Assembly: GCA_021770615.1 (NCBI GenBank)
Contig: JAETQR010000072.1
Span: 1-10,694 of the forward strand
Length of the DNA stretch: 10,694 nt
Origin: Lachnospiraceae bacterium
Lineage (GTDB): Bacteria; Bacillota_A; Clostridia; Lachnospirales; Lachnospiraceae
Reading direction: 5' to 3'
Shown here: one piece after another, positions 1 to 5,439 of the stretch
Layout: each line of letters starts with the position of its first letter
How positions within the stretch are numbered: the first letter of the stretch is position 1
The notes under the pieces: generated by a model
What the model saw: only the letters and a program-made list of their open reading frames with translations
What the model was told of the DNA's origin: nothing
Databases searched by the model: none
Translations under genes and position numbers: made by a program

Positions 1-43
1 ACATCCGGCCTTCTCATGATACAATTAGTGTATCTGATATGAA

Positions 44-253
44 ATGGAGGCGGTTACAATCAAACGTATAACGGAAGAAGAACTTGCAAAGGAACTGCGG
101 ATACAATATATCCAAACCCCACCGGAAGGGATGACCTCTGATGAAGTCCGCGACATGAGTGATGAGGACCTTTTGGATATGGATTACTTTTTACATGAAT
201 TTGACGATATCGACGATGACGATTTTGGAGAAGAAGGTTTTTATATCTTCTAA
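44..253 (+). CDS. Small acidic hypothetical protein
   Basis: I do not recognise a named family. The 69-residue product is lysine/arginine-containing at the N terminus (ITIKR-like start, EEELAKELR helix) and very acidic in the second half, with a run of Asp/Glu near residues 50-63 and an aromatic end (GFYIF). No membrane segment or signal peptide is visible. The only ATG in the frame is at 44; in-frame stops lie just upstream (17, 26, 35). Oddly, the best Shine-Dalgarno match (GGAGG, 47-51) lies inside the coding sequence just after this ATG, so the true start may be a non-ATG codon a few residues further in. A terminator follows 22 bases after the stop, which supports a real transcript end. 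Small acidic proteins of this kind are common in clostridial mobile elements; function unknown. Confidence 0.6.
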   Translation: MEAVTIKRITEEELAKELRIQYIQTPPEGMTSDEVRDMSDEDLLDMDYFLHEFDDIDDDDFGEEGFYIF

Positions 254-274
254 TCTTGATCGTCTGTTTTCTGT

Positions 275-301
275 GCCCTGCTTTTGCAGGGCTATTTGTT
301 T
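275..301 (+). terminator. Rho-independent terminator after the small acidic gene
   Basis: A perfect 7-bp GC-rich stem (GCCCTGC 275-281, GCAGGGC 286-292) with a TTTT loop is followed by a T-rich tail (TATTTGTTT). It lies 22 bases downstream of the stop codon of the small acidic protein gene and points along the + strand. Confidence 0.75.
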
Positions 302-341
302 ACATAATTCATGATTTAAAAGGAATTTCCTATAAAGTAAG

Positions 342-372
342 AAAGGCGGCCTGCATTGACCGCCTTTTTTCT
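342..372 (+). terminator. Second rho-independent terminator
   Basis: An 8-bp stem (AAAGGCGG 342-349 with CCGCCTTT 360-367), a 10-base loop and a run of six T (365-370) form a strong intrinsic terminator on the + strand. It is about 40 bases after the first terminator, so the two form a tandem stop that isolates the downstream degraded region from transcription entering from the left. Confidence 0.75.
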
Positions 373-605
373 TGCTCCGACAATCTCAAATTCTCTACAT
401 AAGTTTTTACATCTTCTATATCGGAATCCCGCAGGTCTGGAACTGGTGTACGCCGTATGTATCAGAAGATGATATACAGTTCGTAATAGAAACAGAACTT
501 TTTGTTGGAAATCATACTTTTTCCAAGCCTGCATTGGAGCAAAAATGTTTTCTCAGAGGATAGCTTTCCTATATTTAGCGGCTCCGCTTTTTATTTCTGT
601 TTGTT
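373..605. other. Intergenic or degraded DNA without a supported gene
   Basis: No reading frame here has both a credible start with a ribosome binding site and protein-like composition. On the - strand a 43-codon open stretch (330-461) reads partly like a protein tail (for example DSDIEDVKTYVENLRLSEQEK split across the terminator), but it has no start codon and its end lies in the terminator stem. I read the segment as remnant DNA. Confidence 0.4.
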
Positions 606-800
606 TCAAAAAGGAATTTTATATTCTGCAAAACCTCTGGCACAATTAGGGCAAGATTCGCCGTGTATTACAGAAACCCCATTTGGGGATTTCTGCATAC
701 CGGCAATCTTGATGGGGATTCCGCTCCCCATACCCTCGGACAACGCACATTTTTCAAATGTGCAAAATTGGCCTCTGTTAAAAACAGTCGCAGCATAATT
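606..800 (-). pseudogene. Fragment of a four-cysteine (zinc-ribbon-like) protein
   Basis: This - strand frame is open for 64 codons after an in-frame stop at 801-803 and ends at 606-608. It reads like protein: a pair FC(x4)C (FCTFEKC) near the start and a second pair SCPNCARGF near the end, about 40 residues apart, with GMQKSPNGVSVIHGE between. Two spaced cysteine pairs suggest a zinc-binding site. There is no in-frame ATG before 731 and no good ribosome binding site, and the N-terminal edge overlaps the remains of the ATPase on the other strand. It is most likely the C-terminal end of a gene cut off by the same rearrangement that truncated the ATPase. A short real gene starting at ATG 731 or TTG 743 cannot be excluded. 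Family not identified. Confidence 0.4.
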
Positions 801-1903
801 CTATCTATCACGGAAAATCCAACGATTTTGTTAAAAGCGCTTTTCTCTGTTATCCATATATTCTTTCCAATCGGCTTATATATGAATGGCTATATGAAAT
901 TTCCACAACAGGAATAAACAAACTTATTTTCCAGCGAAATATTTTGAAAAAAGAATTTATTACAGGTGAGTATTTTAAAGACAAAGAAGCAATATTAAAA
1001 ATTGAAACATATGGAAAAGACAGCTTAGACGATAGTGAAATATTATTTTTAAATATAATTAATACAAACAAATCAAAAATGTTCACCGAAAATATTGAAT
1101 TAAAAATTTTCAGAGATATTTTCACTTGGTTTGTTTTTAGATTAACTATTAGTAACCCTTCTACAATACTTACAGGTTATCCCTACTTTTCTGATTCAAA
1201 TCTAAACGAAATTGCAGAATTGTTAAATGCTCTCGGAACCGGCATAAGTGACTTGAAGTTTGTAGATGTACCTAAAGAAATTGTAAAAAATAAGATTCCA
1301 GAAAAATTATATATTAAAATAACTGCAGATCTTGAAAAGCAAAATGTAAAAGCCAAAAAGAGCAAAGAATACCGCTCACCTTCTGGAATGATTCGTGGTC
1401 CTAAAGAGTTTTATACTTTTGAAATTGATCAAAATGATATTATTAATATTAAAACAATAGAATTCAGTCACGAAGATTCTTCGATATTTTTTAACTTGAA
1501 AGAGGAATCAGATGGTACTGCCCGATTACTAGACCTAATCGAAATCCTCTTCAAAGTATCTGATAATCATACATTTGTTATTGATGAAATTGACAGGTGT
1601 CTGCATCCTATCATGACAGAAAAGATTATCGAACTATTTTTAAAAATGGCTGAATATAGAAATACTCAACTGATAATCACCAGTCATGAATCAAGGCTAC
1701 TTGCTGACGATTTGTTAAGAAATGACGAAATTAATTTTATTTTAAAAACCCCTAGCGGCTCTTCGATTATTAATCCGTTGGAGAAATATCAACTACGTGC
1801 TGATAAAAAAGTATATGCTGCTCTATTCGATGGTACATTAGATGCTATTCCAATATTTAACACAAACAAACTGGAATCTCTTGTCCAAAAATCTTCACGC
1901 TAA
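782..1903 (+). pseudogene. AAA15/COG1106-type ATPase, N-terminally truncated
   Basis: The C-terminal two thirds of an ABC/SMC-like AAA15 ATPase are clear. Numbering from a possible TTG start at 944 (319 residues), there is a signature-like ESDGTARLLDL (188-198), Walker B TFVIDEID (210-217) followed by RCLHP, an H-loop TSHES (246-250) and the family's usual end GTLDAIPIF (297-305). The frame stays open upstream to 782 and is still family-like there (LIYEWLYEIS, then KLIFQRN), so 944 is not a natural start. No ATG or ribosome binding site exists in that stretch. A GKSN at 812-823 may be a trace of the P-loop, but the residues normally lying between P-loop and EWLYE are missing. The gene has therefore lost its 5' part. 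Intact relatives occur in phage-defence and abortive-infection contexts, often with an RloB-like partner; none is seen here. It is more AT-rich than the neighbouring - strand genes, which fits separate acquisition. Confidence 0.75.
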
Positions 1904-1948
1904 AGAGGAGACCGGAAAGTCCCAACAATCACTTTCCGGTCTCCTCTT
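1903..1948. terminator. Perfect 18-bp inverted repeat between convergent genes
   Basis: The arms 1903-1920 and 1931-1948 (AAGAGGAGACCGGAAAGT and its complement) pair perfectly over 18 bp with a 10-base loop. The left arm begins in the stop codon of the ATPase remnant, and the repeat ends 7 bases before the stop of the convergent GNAT gene. Neither side has a long T run, so it is an unusual bidirectional terminator; a mobile-element or recombination role is possible but unsupported. Confidence 0.6.
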
Positions 1949-1954
1949 CAAACA

Positions 1955-2539
1955 CTAAAAGAAATTAAACAACTGGATATATTTCATATTATCATTTACC
2001 GAATATCTTTCATTAAATGGCATAAAGCCATTCTTTTCACTCTGGTAGAAATTCAATAGCTTTACCTTATCCTCACATTCCAAAAATACAATTCCTCCGC
2101 CAATATCATGCTGAACCTTCTCCAGAATTTCAAATGTCAAATCCATCAATTCATTTCCATTGATGCCCTTTCCTCCATCCACAGCATAATTTTTCCCAAA
2201 CTGCGCAATCAGAAAAGCAGATACCGTATAGCTGTCTGATTCTGAATCCAGTATTGCATATCTGCTTATTTTTTTCTGTTTAGAATTGGACAGGTTTGCG
2301 CTGCCAATCTCAACCGCTTTATGCGCCAGTGTAAAAACCGCCGCTATCTTACCATGTTCATTTACTACAAAATATGTAACTGACAGTTTCTTCTTCGCAA
2401 ACTCGATTGCATTATTTACTACGAACTGCTCAATTTCTGGATTGACCGGACAGGAAAAATCGGAAAGACACTTTTGCAGTTCCGCCTCTCCGATTGCTCC
2501 CAGCATATCTAAAATATTTATTGTATCGAACTGTCTCAT
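1955..2539 (-). CDS. GNAT-family N-acetyltransferase, possible toxin of a TA pair
   Basis: The 194-residue product has the layout of a GNAT acetyltransferase: a strand-rich core (SVTYFVVNEHGKIAAVFTL, 53-71), a motif A region (AFLIAQFGKNYAVDGGKGINGNEL, about 108-131) where the acetyl-CoA pyrophosphate loop would sit, and a motif B region (FLECEDKVKLLNFYQSEKNGF, about 152-172) with the typical FYxxxGF-like ending. GNATs of this group transfer acetyl from acetyl-CoA; some are toxins that acetylate charged tRNAs. It is the second gene of a pair: its ATG overlaps the TGA of the upstream 61-residue gene by four bases (ATGA), which suggests coupled translation. A GGGAG lies 10 bases before the ATG. 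Toxin function is an inference from the two-gene arrangement; a stand-alone acetyltransferase is the alternative. Confidence 0.8.
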   Translation of the reverse strand: MRQFDTINILDMLGAIGEAELQKCLSDFSCPVNPEIEQFVVNNAIEFAKKKLSVTYFVVNEHGKIAAVFTLAHKAVEIGSANLSNSKQKKISRYAILDSESDSYTVSAFLIAQFGKNYAVDGGKGINGNELMDLTFEILEKVQHDIGGGIVFLECEDKVKLLNFYQSEKNGFMPFNERYSVNDNMKYIQLFNFF

Positions 2540-2721
2540 TTATCCGTTTCTCCCTTTGCCATCAGCCGCCGGATCGCATCATAATCTGTCAACAGCGGTT
2601 TTACTGGTGCAGACGGCTTTCTCTTAGGTTTATTCTCAGAAGCAGCCAGCGCATCTATAAAGGCTTCCGCCTGCTTCGGATCGTCAATACGGACTTTTGC
2701 AAAAATACTCGATGTAGCCAT
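2536..2721 (-). CDS. Small protein upstream of the GNAT gene, putative antitoxin
   Basis: The start is ATG 2719-2721, chosen because GGAGG (2729-2733) lies 7 bases before it; a longer frame to 2781 has no such site. The 61-residue product (MATSSIFAKVRIDDPKQAE...) has a short N-terminal strand followed by a helical DDPKQAEAFIDAL segment, a basic proline-rich linker (KPKRKPSAPVK, about 31-41) and a C-terminal helix ending in KGETDK. It shows no obvious DNA-binding helix-turn-helix. Its stop overlaps the GNAT start (ATGA), so the two genes form a tight operon behind the promoter at 2814-2842. A small partner in front of a GNAT enzyme is the usual layout for acetyltransferase toxin-antitoxin modules, but this family is not the classical DUF1778 antitoxin, so the role is an inference. 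Confidence 0.7.
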   Translation of the reverse strand: MATSSIFAKVRIDDPKQAEAFIDALAASENKPKRKPSAPVKPLLTDYDAIRRLMAKGETDK

Positions 2722-2813
2722 AATAGCACCTCCTTCTCCAAATGGCTTATAATAGTATATGCTGAAAAGACAATAAACCATATCATTTGCTTCATTGCCC
2801 TTTCTTTAGTTTT

Positions 2814-2842
2814 ATTCTAAATCAGATTTTCCCGGGCGTCAA
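2814..2842 (-). promoter_or_regulatory. Sigma-70-type promoter of the GNAT operon
   Basis: On the - strand TTGACG (-35, 2837-2842) and TAGAAT (-10, 2814-2819) are separated by exactly 17 bases. The expected start is about 85 bases before the ATG at 2721. A weaker alternative (TTGTCT 2768-2773, TATAAG 2746-2751, spacing 16) lies closer to the gene. Confidence 0.6.
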
Positions 2843-2883
2843 CCACCATTTTTTTCATTATAAGATTTTAAATTTGATTTTCA

Positions 2884-3225
2884 TTATCTGTACACTATGT
2901 CGTTTATCACGCATTCCTCTACCATCGCTGTCAGCATATTCATATGCGCCGCCCACGCAAACGGATCAGCTTCTTTATCCGGTGCCGTATGCTCCTGCAG
3001 CAGTCCCGCCACTAAAATCTCCATCCGTTCCTGTGCCGTTTTCTCAATCTCCAGAAGATGCCTGTCCAGTTTTCCAGTCAGCATCATGCTCTGATACCAG
3101 TTTCCCCGGTGTTCTTTCAGAAACGTCCTCCGCAGCATCCCGTATTTCCCTATGGGGTTTTCACTGCTTTCTATTGTCAGGTTTGGAAACAGGTAGTCTC
3201 CTTTTCGATAATATGTCAGTTCCAT
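2884..3225 (-). CDS. tnpV: TnpV family transposon-encoded protein
   Basis: The 113-residue product matches the TnpV family found on clostridial transposons and integrative elements: an N-terminal LTYYRKGDYLFPNLTIE segment, the central IGKYGMLRRTFLKEHRGNWYQSM stretch with the conserved LKEHR, a helical LTGKLDRHLLEIEKTAQERME, and the C-terminal WAAHMNMLTAMVEECVINDIVY. Length is normal for the family (about 110-130). The family is linked to mobile elements but its biochemical role is not established. GGAGG (six bases between) precedes the ATG at 3223-3225, and an excellent promoter lies 46 bases further upstream (3271-3299), so the gene is transcribed independently of the two regulators before it. 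Its presence marks the block as derived from a mobile element. Confidence 0.85.
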   Translation of the reverse strand: MELTYYRKGDYLFPNLTIESSENPIGKYGMLRRTFLKEHRGNWYQSMMLTGKLDRHLLEIEKTAQERMEILVAGLLQEHTAPDKEADPFAWAAHMNMLTAMVEECVINDIVYR

Positions 3226-3270
3226 CTTCAGCCCTCCAGCTTTACTTTTATAAATTAATGTGTTGAAGTC

Positions 3271-3299
3271 ATTATAAGTGATGACATCCTACTTTTCAA
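3271..3299 (-). promoter_or_regulatory. Strong promoter of tnpV with a dyad over the -10 box
   Basis: On the - strand TTGAAA (3294-3299) and TATAAT (3271-3276) are spaced by 17 bases, close to the sigma-70 consensus. An interrupted palindrome GTCAT...ATGAC (3268-3272 with 3281-3285) straddles the -10 box, the position expected for an operator that blocks RNA polymerase. The adjacent XRE regulators are the natural candidates to bind it; that link is an inference. Confidence 0.7.
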
Positions 3300-3316
3300 C
3301 CACTATCTCAAACTTT

Positions 3317-3682
3317 TTATGCTTCCTCCGATATATCATCCGAAAGTGCATCTACCAGTGCATCCACTGTACGGAAAACAACCTCCCTGTCCTTCTGCTG
3401 TAGTCTCCGCATTCTTACAGACATTCTCTGCATATGCCCGTCCCCCTCCATGACCTCCATATCACCCACCAGTTCGCTGGCGCTCATTCCCAACGCTTCT
3501 GCCAGCCGCCGGAATACCTCAATGGACATATCACTCTGTCCGCCTTCTATCCGGCTCACTGTGTTCAGGCTGACATCCGCCATCTCCGCCAGTTTTTCCT
3601 GCGACCAGCGAAGCGTCTGCCTGCGGTTCCTTATACGTTCTCCCATCTCCATCAACCGCTGTGAAACGACACGATTTCCCAC
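3317..3682 (-). CDS. XRE-family transcriptional regulator (copy 1)
   Basis: The 121-residue product has a Cro/CI-type helix-turn-helix at about residues 14-70 (MGERIRNRRQTLRWSQEKLA, then VSLNTVSRIEGGQSDMSIEV, ending SASELVG) and a C-terminal helical region rich in Arg and Met that may mediate dimerisation. The start is GTG 3680-3682: AGGAGG lies seven bases before it, and the N terminus then lines up residue for residue with the second copy. It presumably represses or activates promoters of the element; the dyad over the tnpV promoter directly downstream is a possible target. It lies 29 bases after the stop of the paralogous gene, in the same operon. The two copies agree in 44 of their first 70 residues, so they arose by an old duplication. 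Confidence 0.85.
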   Translation of the reverse strand: MGNRVVSQRLMEMGERIRNRRQTLRWSQEKLAEMADVSLNTVSRIEGGQSDMSIEVFRRLAEALGMSASELVGDMEVMEGDGHMQRMSVRMRRLQQKDREVVFRTVDALVDALSDDISEEA

Positions 3683-3711
3683 TCCAATACCTCCTGCCTA
3701 TGTAATCTCCA

Positions 3712-4074
3712 CTAGAATTTTGAGTTTTTCCTGATCTCGTCGATCAAAACGTCCATTGTCCGCATCACAATTTCCTGCCCGTTTTTATCCAGTCTCCGTA
3801 TGCGGCAGGCCATGTGATAAAGCTGTTTTTCTTCCGGAGATACTGCCGCCGTTTTTCCCAACAGCGTATTAGCGTCTGTCCTTAATACCTCTGCGATTTT
3901 TTCAAAAACCTCAATAGACGTTGCAGACTGCCCGCCCTCAATGCGGATAACCGTATTTACACTGATGTCGGCTTCTTCCGCAAACTCTTCCTGCGACCAG
4001 TGAAGCTCCTGCCTGCGTTTCCTTATACGTTCCCCTATATCCATTAACCCCTGTGAAGCCACCCGACTGCTCAA
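3712..4074 (-). CDS. XRE-family transcriptional regulator (copy 2)
   Basis: The protein is 120 residues from the TTG at 4072-4074. This start is preferred because a G-rich ribosome binding site (AAGGGGGG) lies five bases before it and because the N terminus (SSRVASQGLMDIGERIRKRR) then matches the start of copy 1 without a gap; the longer frame from an ATG at 4137 has no ribosome binding site. The helix-turn-helix covers about residues 14-70 (HWSQEEFAEEADISVNTVIRIEGGQS). The C-terminal 50 residues diverge from copy 1 (RIRRLDKNGQEIVMRTMDVL is the part kept), so the two may differ in partner or signal. It is the first gene of the regulator pair; the 211 bases before it, back to the DUF6050 gene, hold no clear promoter. 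Confidence 0.8.
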   Translation of the reverse strand: MSSRVASQGLMDIGERIRKRRQELHWSQEEFAEEADISVNTVIRIEGGQSATSIEVFEKIAEVLRTDANTLLGKTAAVSPEEKQLYHMACRIRRLDKNGQEIVMRTMDVLIDEIRKNSKF

Positions 4075-4285
4075 TACATCCCCCCCTTCCCTGTGATATT
4101 TTCCATTGCTTCGCGGCATATATGGCGCAAAGCACACTCCGAAAACTTTTCTTTCCCACCTACAGACCTGCCACCGGCAGCTTCCTCCGGATGCTTGGCA
4201 ACGAAAAAACAGCCAAACCGGAGAGTTTCGCTGCTTTTCAGGAATTTCTATTCACTTTTTATTCTTTCTGCCGTTACTGAAACGG

Positions 4286-4639
4286 TCATTCTGAAAGTAT
4301 TTTCTTACTCTTCCCGACTAACCGAAAGATGCCTGTACACACATACCGCACCAGATAAGCGGCTGCCATAACCAATCGCCATGCCATAATCATGCCGCCG
4401 ATCACGCCGCCAACCAGCAAATTTATTACCAGTGTTCCTACCGTACCGCCGAGATCAAACCCTTTCGGGATTACCCACACAAACATCCGGTGTACGCCAA
4501 ATGGAATCCCCATGAGTACCCACAATTTCAGATAATCGCGGACTCCATTTTCCACACAAAGTGGATGGAACAACGCCGCCAGGAATACCGCCACCGCAGC
4601 AGGAACTATCACTTTTCTCAAAAATCCTCTCGTCCTCAT
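4286..4639 (-). CDS. DUF6050-type small membrane protein
   Basis: The 117-residue product is largely hydrophobic, with likely membrane segments at about 10-25 (VIVPAAVAVFLAALF), 38-57 and 64-106 (GGTVGTLVINLLVGGVIGGMIM onwards) and basic ends. The stretch VENGVRDYLKLWVLMGIPFG followed by RMFVW and IPKGFDLGGTVG is the pattern I associate with DUF6050 proteins of clostridial mobile elements; function unknown. The start is ATG 4637-4639, one base after the TGA of repA, with GGAGG eight bases before it (inside the end of repA); an earlier ATG at 4663 lacks a site. The tight spacing shows that it was translated from the same transcript as RepA, so the IS insertion upstream probably lowers its expression unless an outward promoter compensates. 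Confidence 0.75.
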   Translation of the reverse strand: MRTRGFLRKVIVPAAVAVFLAALFHPLCVENGVRDYLKLWVLMGIPFGVHRMFVWVIPKGFDLGGTVGTLVINLLVGGVIGGMIMAWRLVMAAAYLVRYVCTGIFRLVGKSKKILSE

Positions 4640-5125
4640 ATCAGCCACCTCCATACAGGTCATGGTTCACTTCTGCCTGGTAATAATGGTTCATCGTCAT
4701 TGTGGCATTATAAAGCGTTGTCAGCAGATACGCCTTGATGTTCCCCACTTTTGCCGTATTCCTCTGCAAACTGAACAGCACATACTCGATGTGTGAATAA
4801 TCCAGCTTCATAAAGCGGCTCTTGACAAGCAGCACTGGCTTCTCCACACCGGCAATCCGCAGGGTGCTGTCATCCGGCATCATCAGGACTTCCACGACCA
4901 ACTCCACAAGCTCATCCACCTCTTTGCTCTTGTGACACGGGTACTCGATACGCTCCCGGATCAATTCCCGGTAAGCGTCCATTTTCCCTATCGTATCCAT
5001 CCAATCCGGATGTCCATCTACTTCTGCAGATAAGATTGGATTGGATAAGATTTTCTCAGTCTCACTCAGATTAGTCTCATTAAACTCTGTATCACTGTAA
5101 TCAGTCTCGCTGTATTCAGTCTTAT

Positions 5126-5263
5126 TAGAGTATGATTTTGGAACTTCTTGAAATTCGGTTTTCATACTTCCAGAAGTTCGATTTTCATACTTCTGGAAAT
5201 TTGATTTTGGAACTTCCTGAAGTTCGGTTTTTATACTTCTTGAAGTTTGATTTTCATACTTCT
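5126..5263 (-). repeat. Six tandem 23-bp iterons inside repA (probable replication origin)
   Basis: The block holds six units of exactly 23 bp (5241-5263, 5218-5240, 5195-5217, 5172-5194, 5149-5171, 5126-5148), the last one degenerate. In the repA direction the consensus is about RGAAGTATGAAAAYCRAACTTC. Each unit has a short dyad GAAGT...ACTTC at its ends. Because 23 is not a multiple of three, successive units are read in different frames and three units make one 23-residue protein repeat. Iterons within the rep gene are the known origin arrangement in RepA_N plasmids such as pAD1 and pCF10, so RepA binding here is expected. Confidence 0.85.
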
Positions 5264-5277
5264 GCGTACTTCCGGCG

Positions 5278-5283
5278 TTTTCC
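5278..5283. repeat. Target site duplication, left copy (TTTTCC)
   Basis: TTTTCC directly precedes the TGCAA end of the IS and is repeated at 7884-7889. A 6-bp duplication is within the 4-8 bp range of the IS21 family. One copy belongs to the original repA reading frame. Confidence 0.9.
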
Positions 5284-5351
5284 TGCAAATGGCGGCCTGC
5301 GACGGTCGGTTTTGCGGAGCAAAACGGCCGCGATGCGGAGCTGAGCGGCCA
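5284..5351 (+). repeat. IS left end with terminal and internal repeats
   Basis: The left end begins TGCAAATGGCGGCCTGCGACGG, which matches the inverted right end TGCAATTTGCGCC...GCGG with a few changes. Fifty-one bases in is GCGGAGCTGAGCGGCCA (5335-5351), and the right end has GCGGAGCCTAACGGCCA at the same 51-base offset. A related GCGGAGCAAAACGGCC lies at 5314-5329. These are likely IstA binding sites. Confidence 0.8.
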
Positions 5352-5360
5352 GGTCTCCCT

Positions 5361-5390
5361 TTGATTTAACGAGCACTTATCACCCATAAT
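5361..5390 (+). promoter_or_regulatory. Candidate istA promoter
   Basis: TTGATT (5361-5366) and CATAAT (5385-5390) are separated by 18 bases, 50 bases before the istA start. The match to consensus is moderate. Confidence 0.4.
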
Positions 5391-5427
5391 GAAAGAATGC
5401 CGCCAGTGCGGTAAATACATCATTATG
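5385..5427 (+). promoter_or_regulatory. Hairpin just before the istA ribosome binding site
   Basis: CATAATGA (5385-5392) pairs with TCATTATG (5420-5427), and within it CCGC (5400-5403) pairs with GCGG (5408-5411). The outer arm touches the first base of the GAGGAGG site (5427-5433). In transcripts entering from outside, the folded leader could limit access to the istA site; transcripts from the internal promoter would carry only part of the hairpin. Role inferred. Confidence 0.4.
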
Positions 5428-5439
5428 AGGAGGTAATGT

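Larger units (their letters stand above)
4641..5283 (-). pseudogene. repA: repA, 3' part: iteron linker and DUF6017 domain
   Basis: This is the C-terminal 212 codons of the replication initiator, separated from its N-terminal part by the IS21 element. The first section is low-complexity and repeat-coded (KYENQTSRSIKTELQEVPKS, then a second copy, KYENRTSGSMKTEFQEVPKS), which is the translation of the iterons. The section from MDAYRELIRERIEY to the end, with VVKSRFM-like LVKSRFMKLDYSHIEYVLF and IKAYLLTTLYNA, matches the DUF6017 domain found at the C terminus of clostridial RepA. As it stands the open frame runs to 5423 with 49 residues encoded by IS DNA and no ribosome binding site, so expression is doubtful. 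Joining it to the N-terminal half after removal of one target copy and the IS gives a continuous frame (KPENAGSTQKYENQ at the junction). Confidence 0.9.

Noticed and set aside
330..534. Minus-strand frames across 316-534, including a protein-like tail DSDIEDVKTYVENL in the 330-461 frame
   Set aside because: No start codon or ribosome binding site in the open stretch, a stop separates it from upstream sequence, and its 3' end lies in a strong + strand terminator stem.
502..917. Plus-strand frames at 502-798 and 663-917
   Set aside because: They overlap the better-supported cysteine-rich - strand fragment and the ATPase remnant and show no family-like pattern or ribosome binding site. The end of the second is useful only as the shifted frame of the P-loop remnant.
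782..2539. AAA15 ATPase plus GNAT as a joint defence system
   Set aside because: The genes are convergent, separated by a terminator-like repeat, differ in base composition, and the ATPase has no P-loop, so no common function can be supported.
5126..5263. Possible CRISPR array
   Set aside because: The 23-bp units are directly tandem without spacers and lie in frame within repA; they are iterons.
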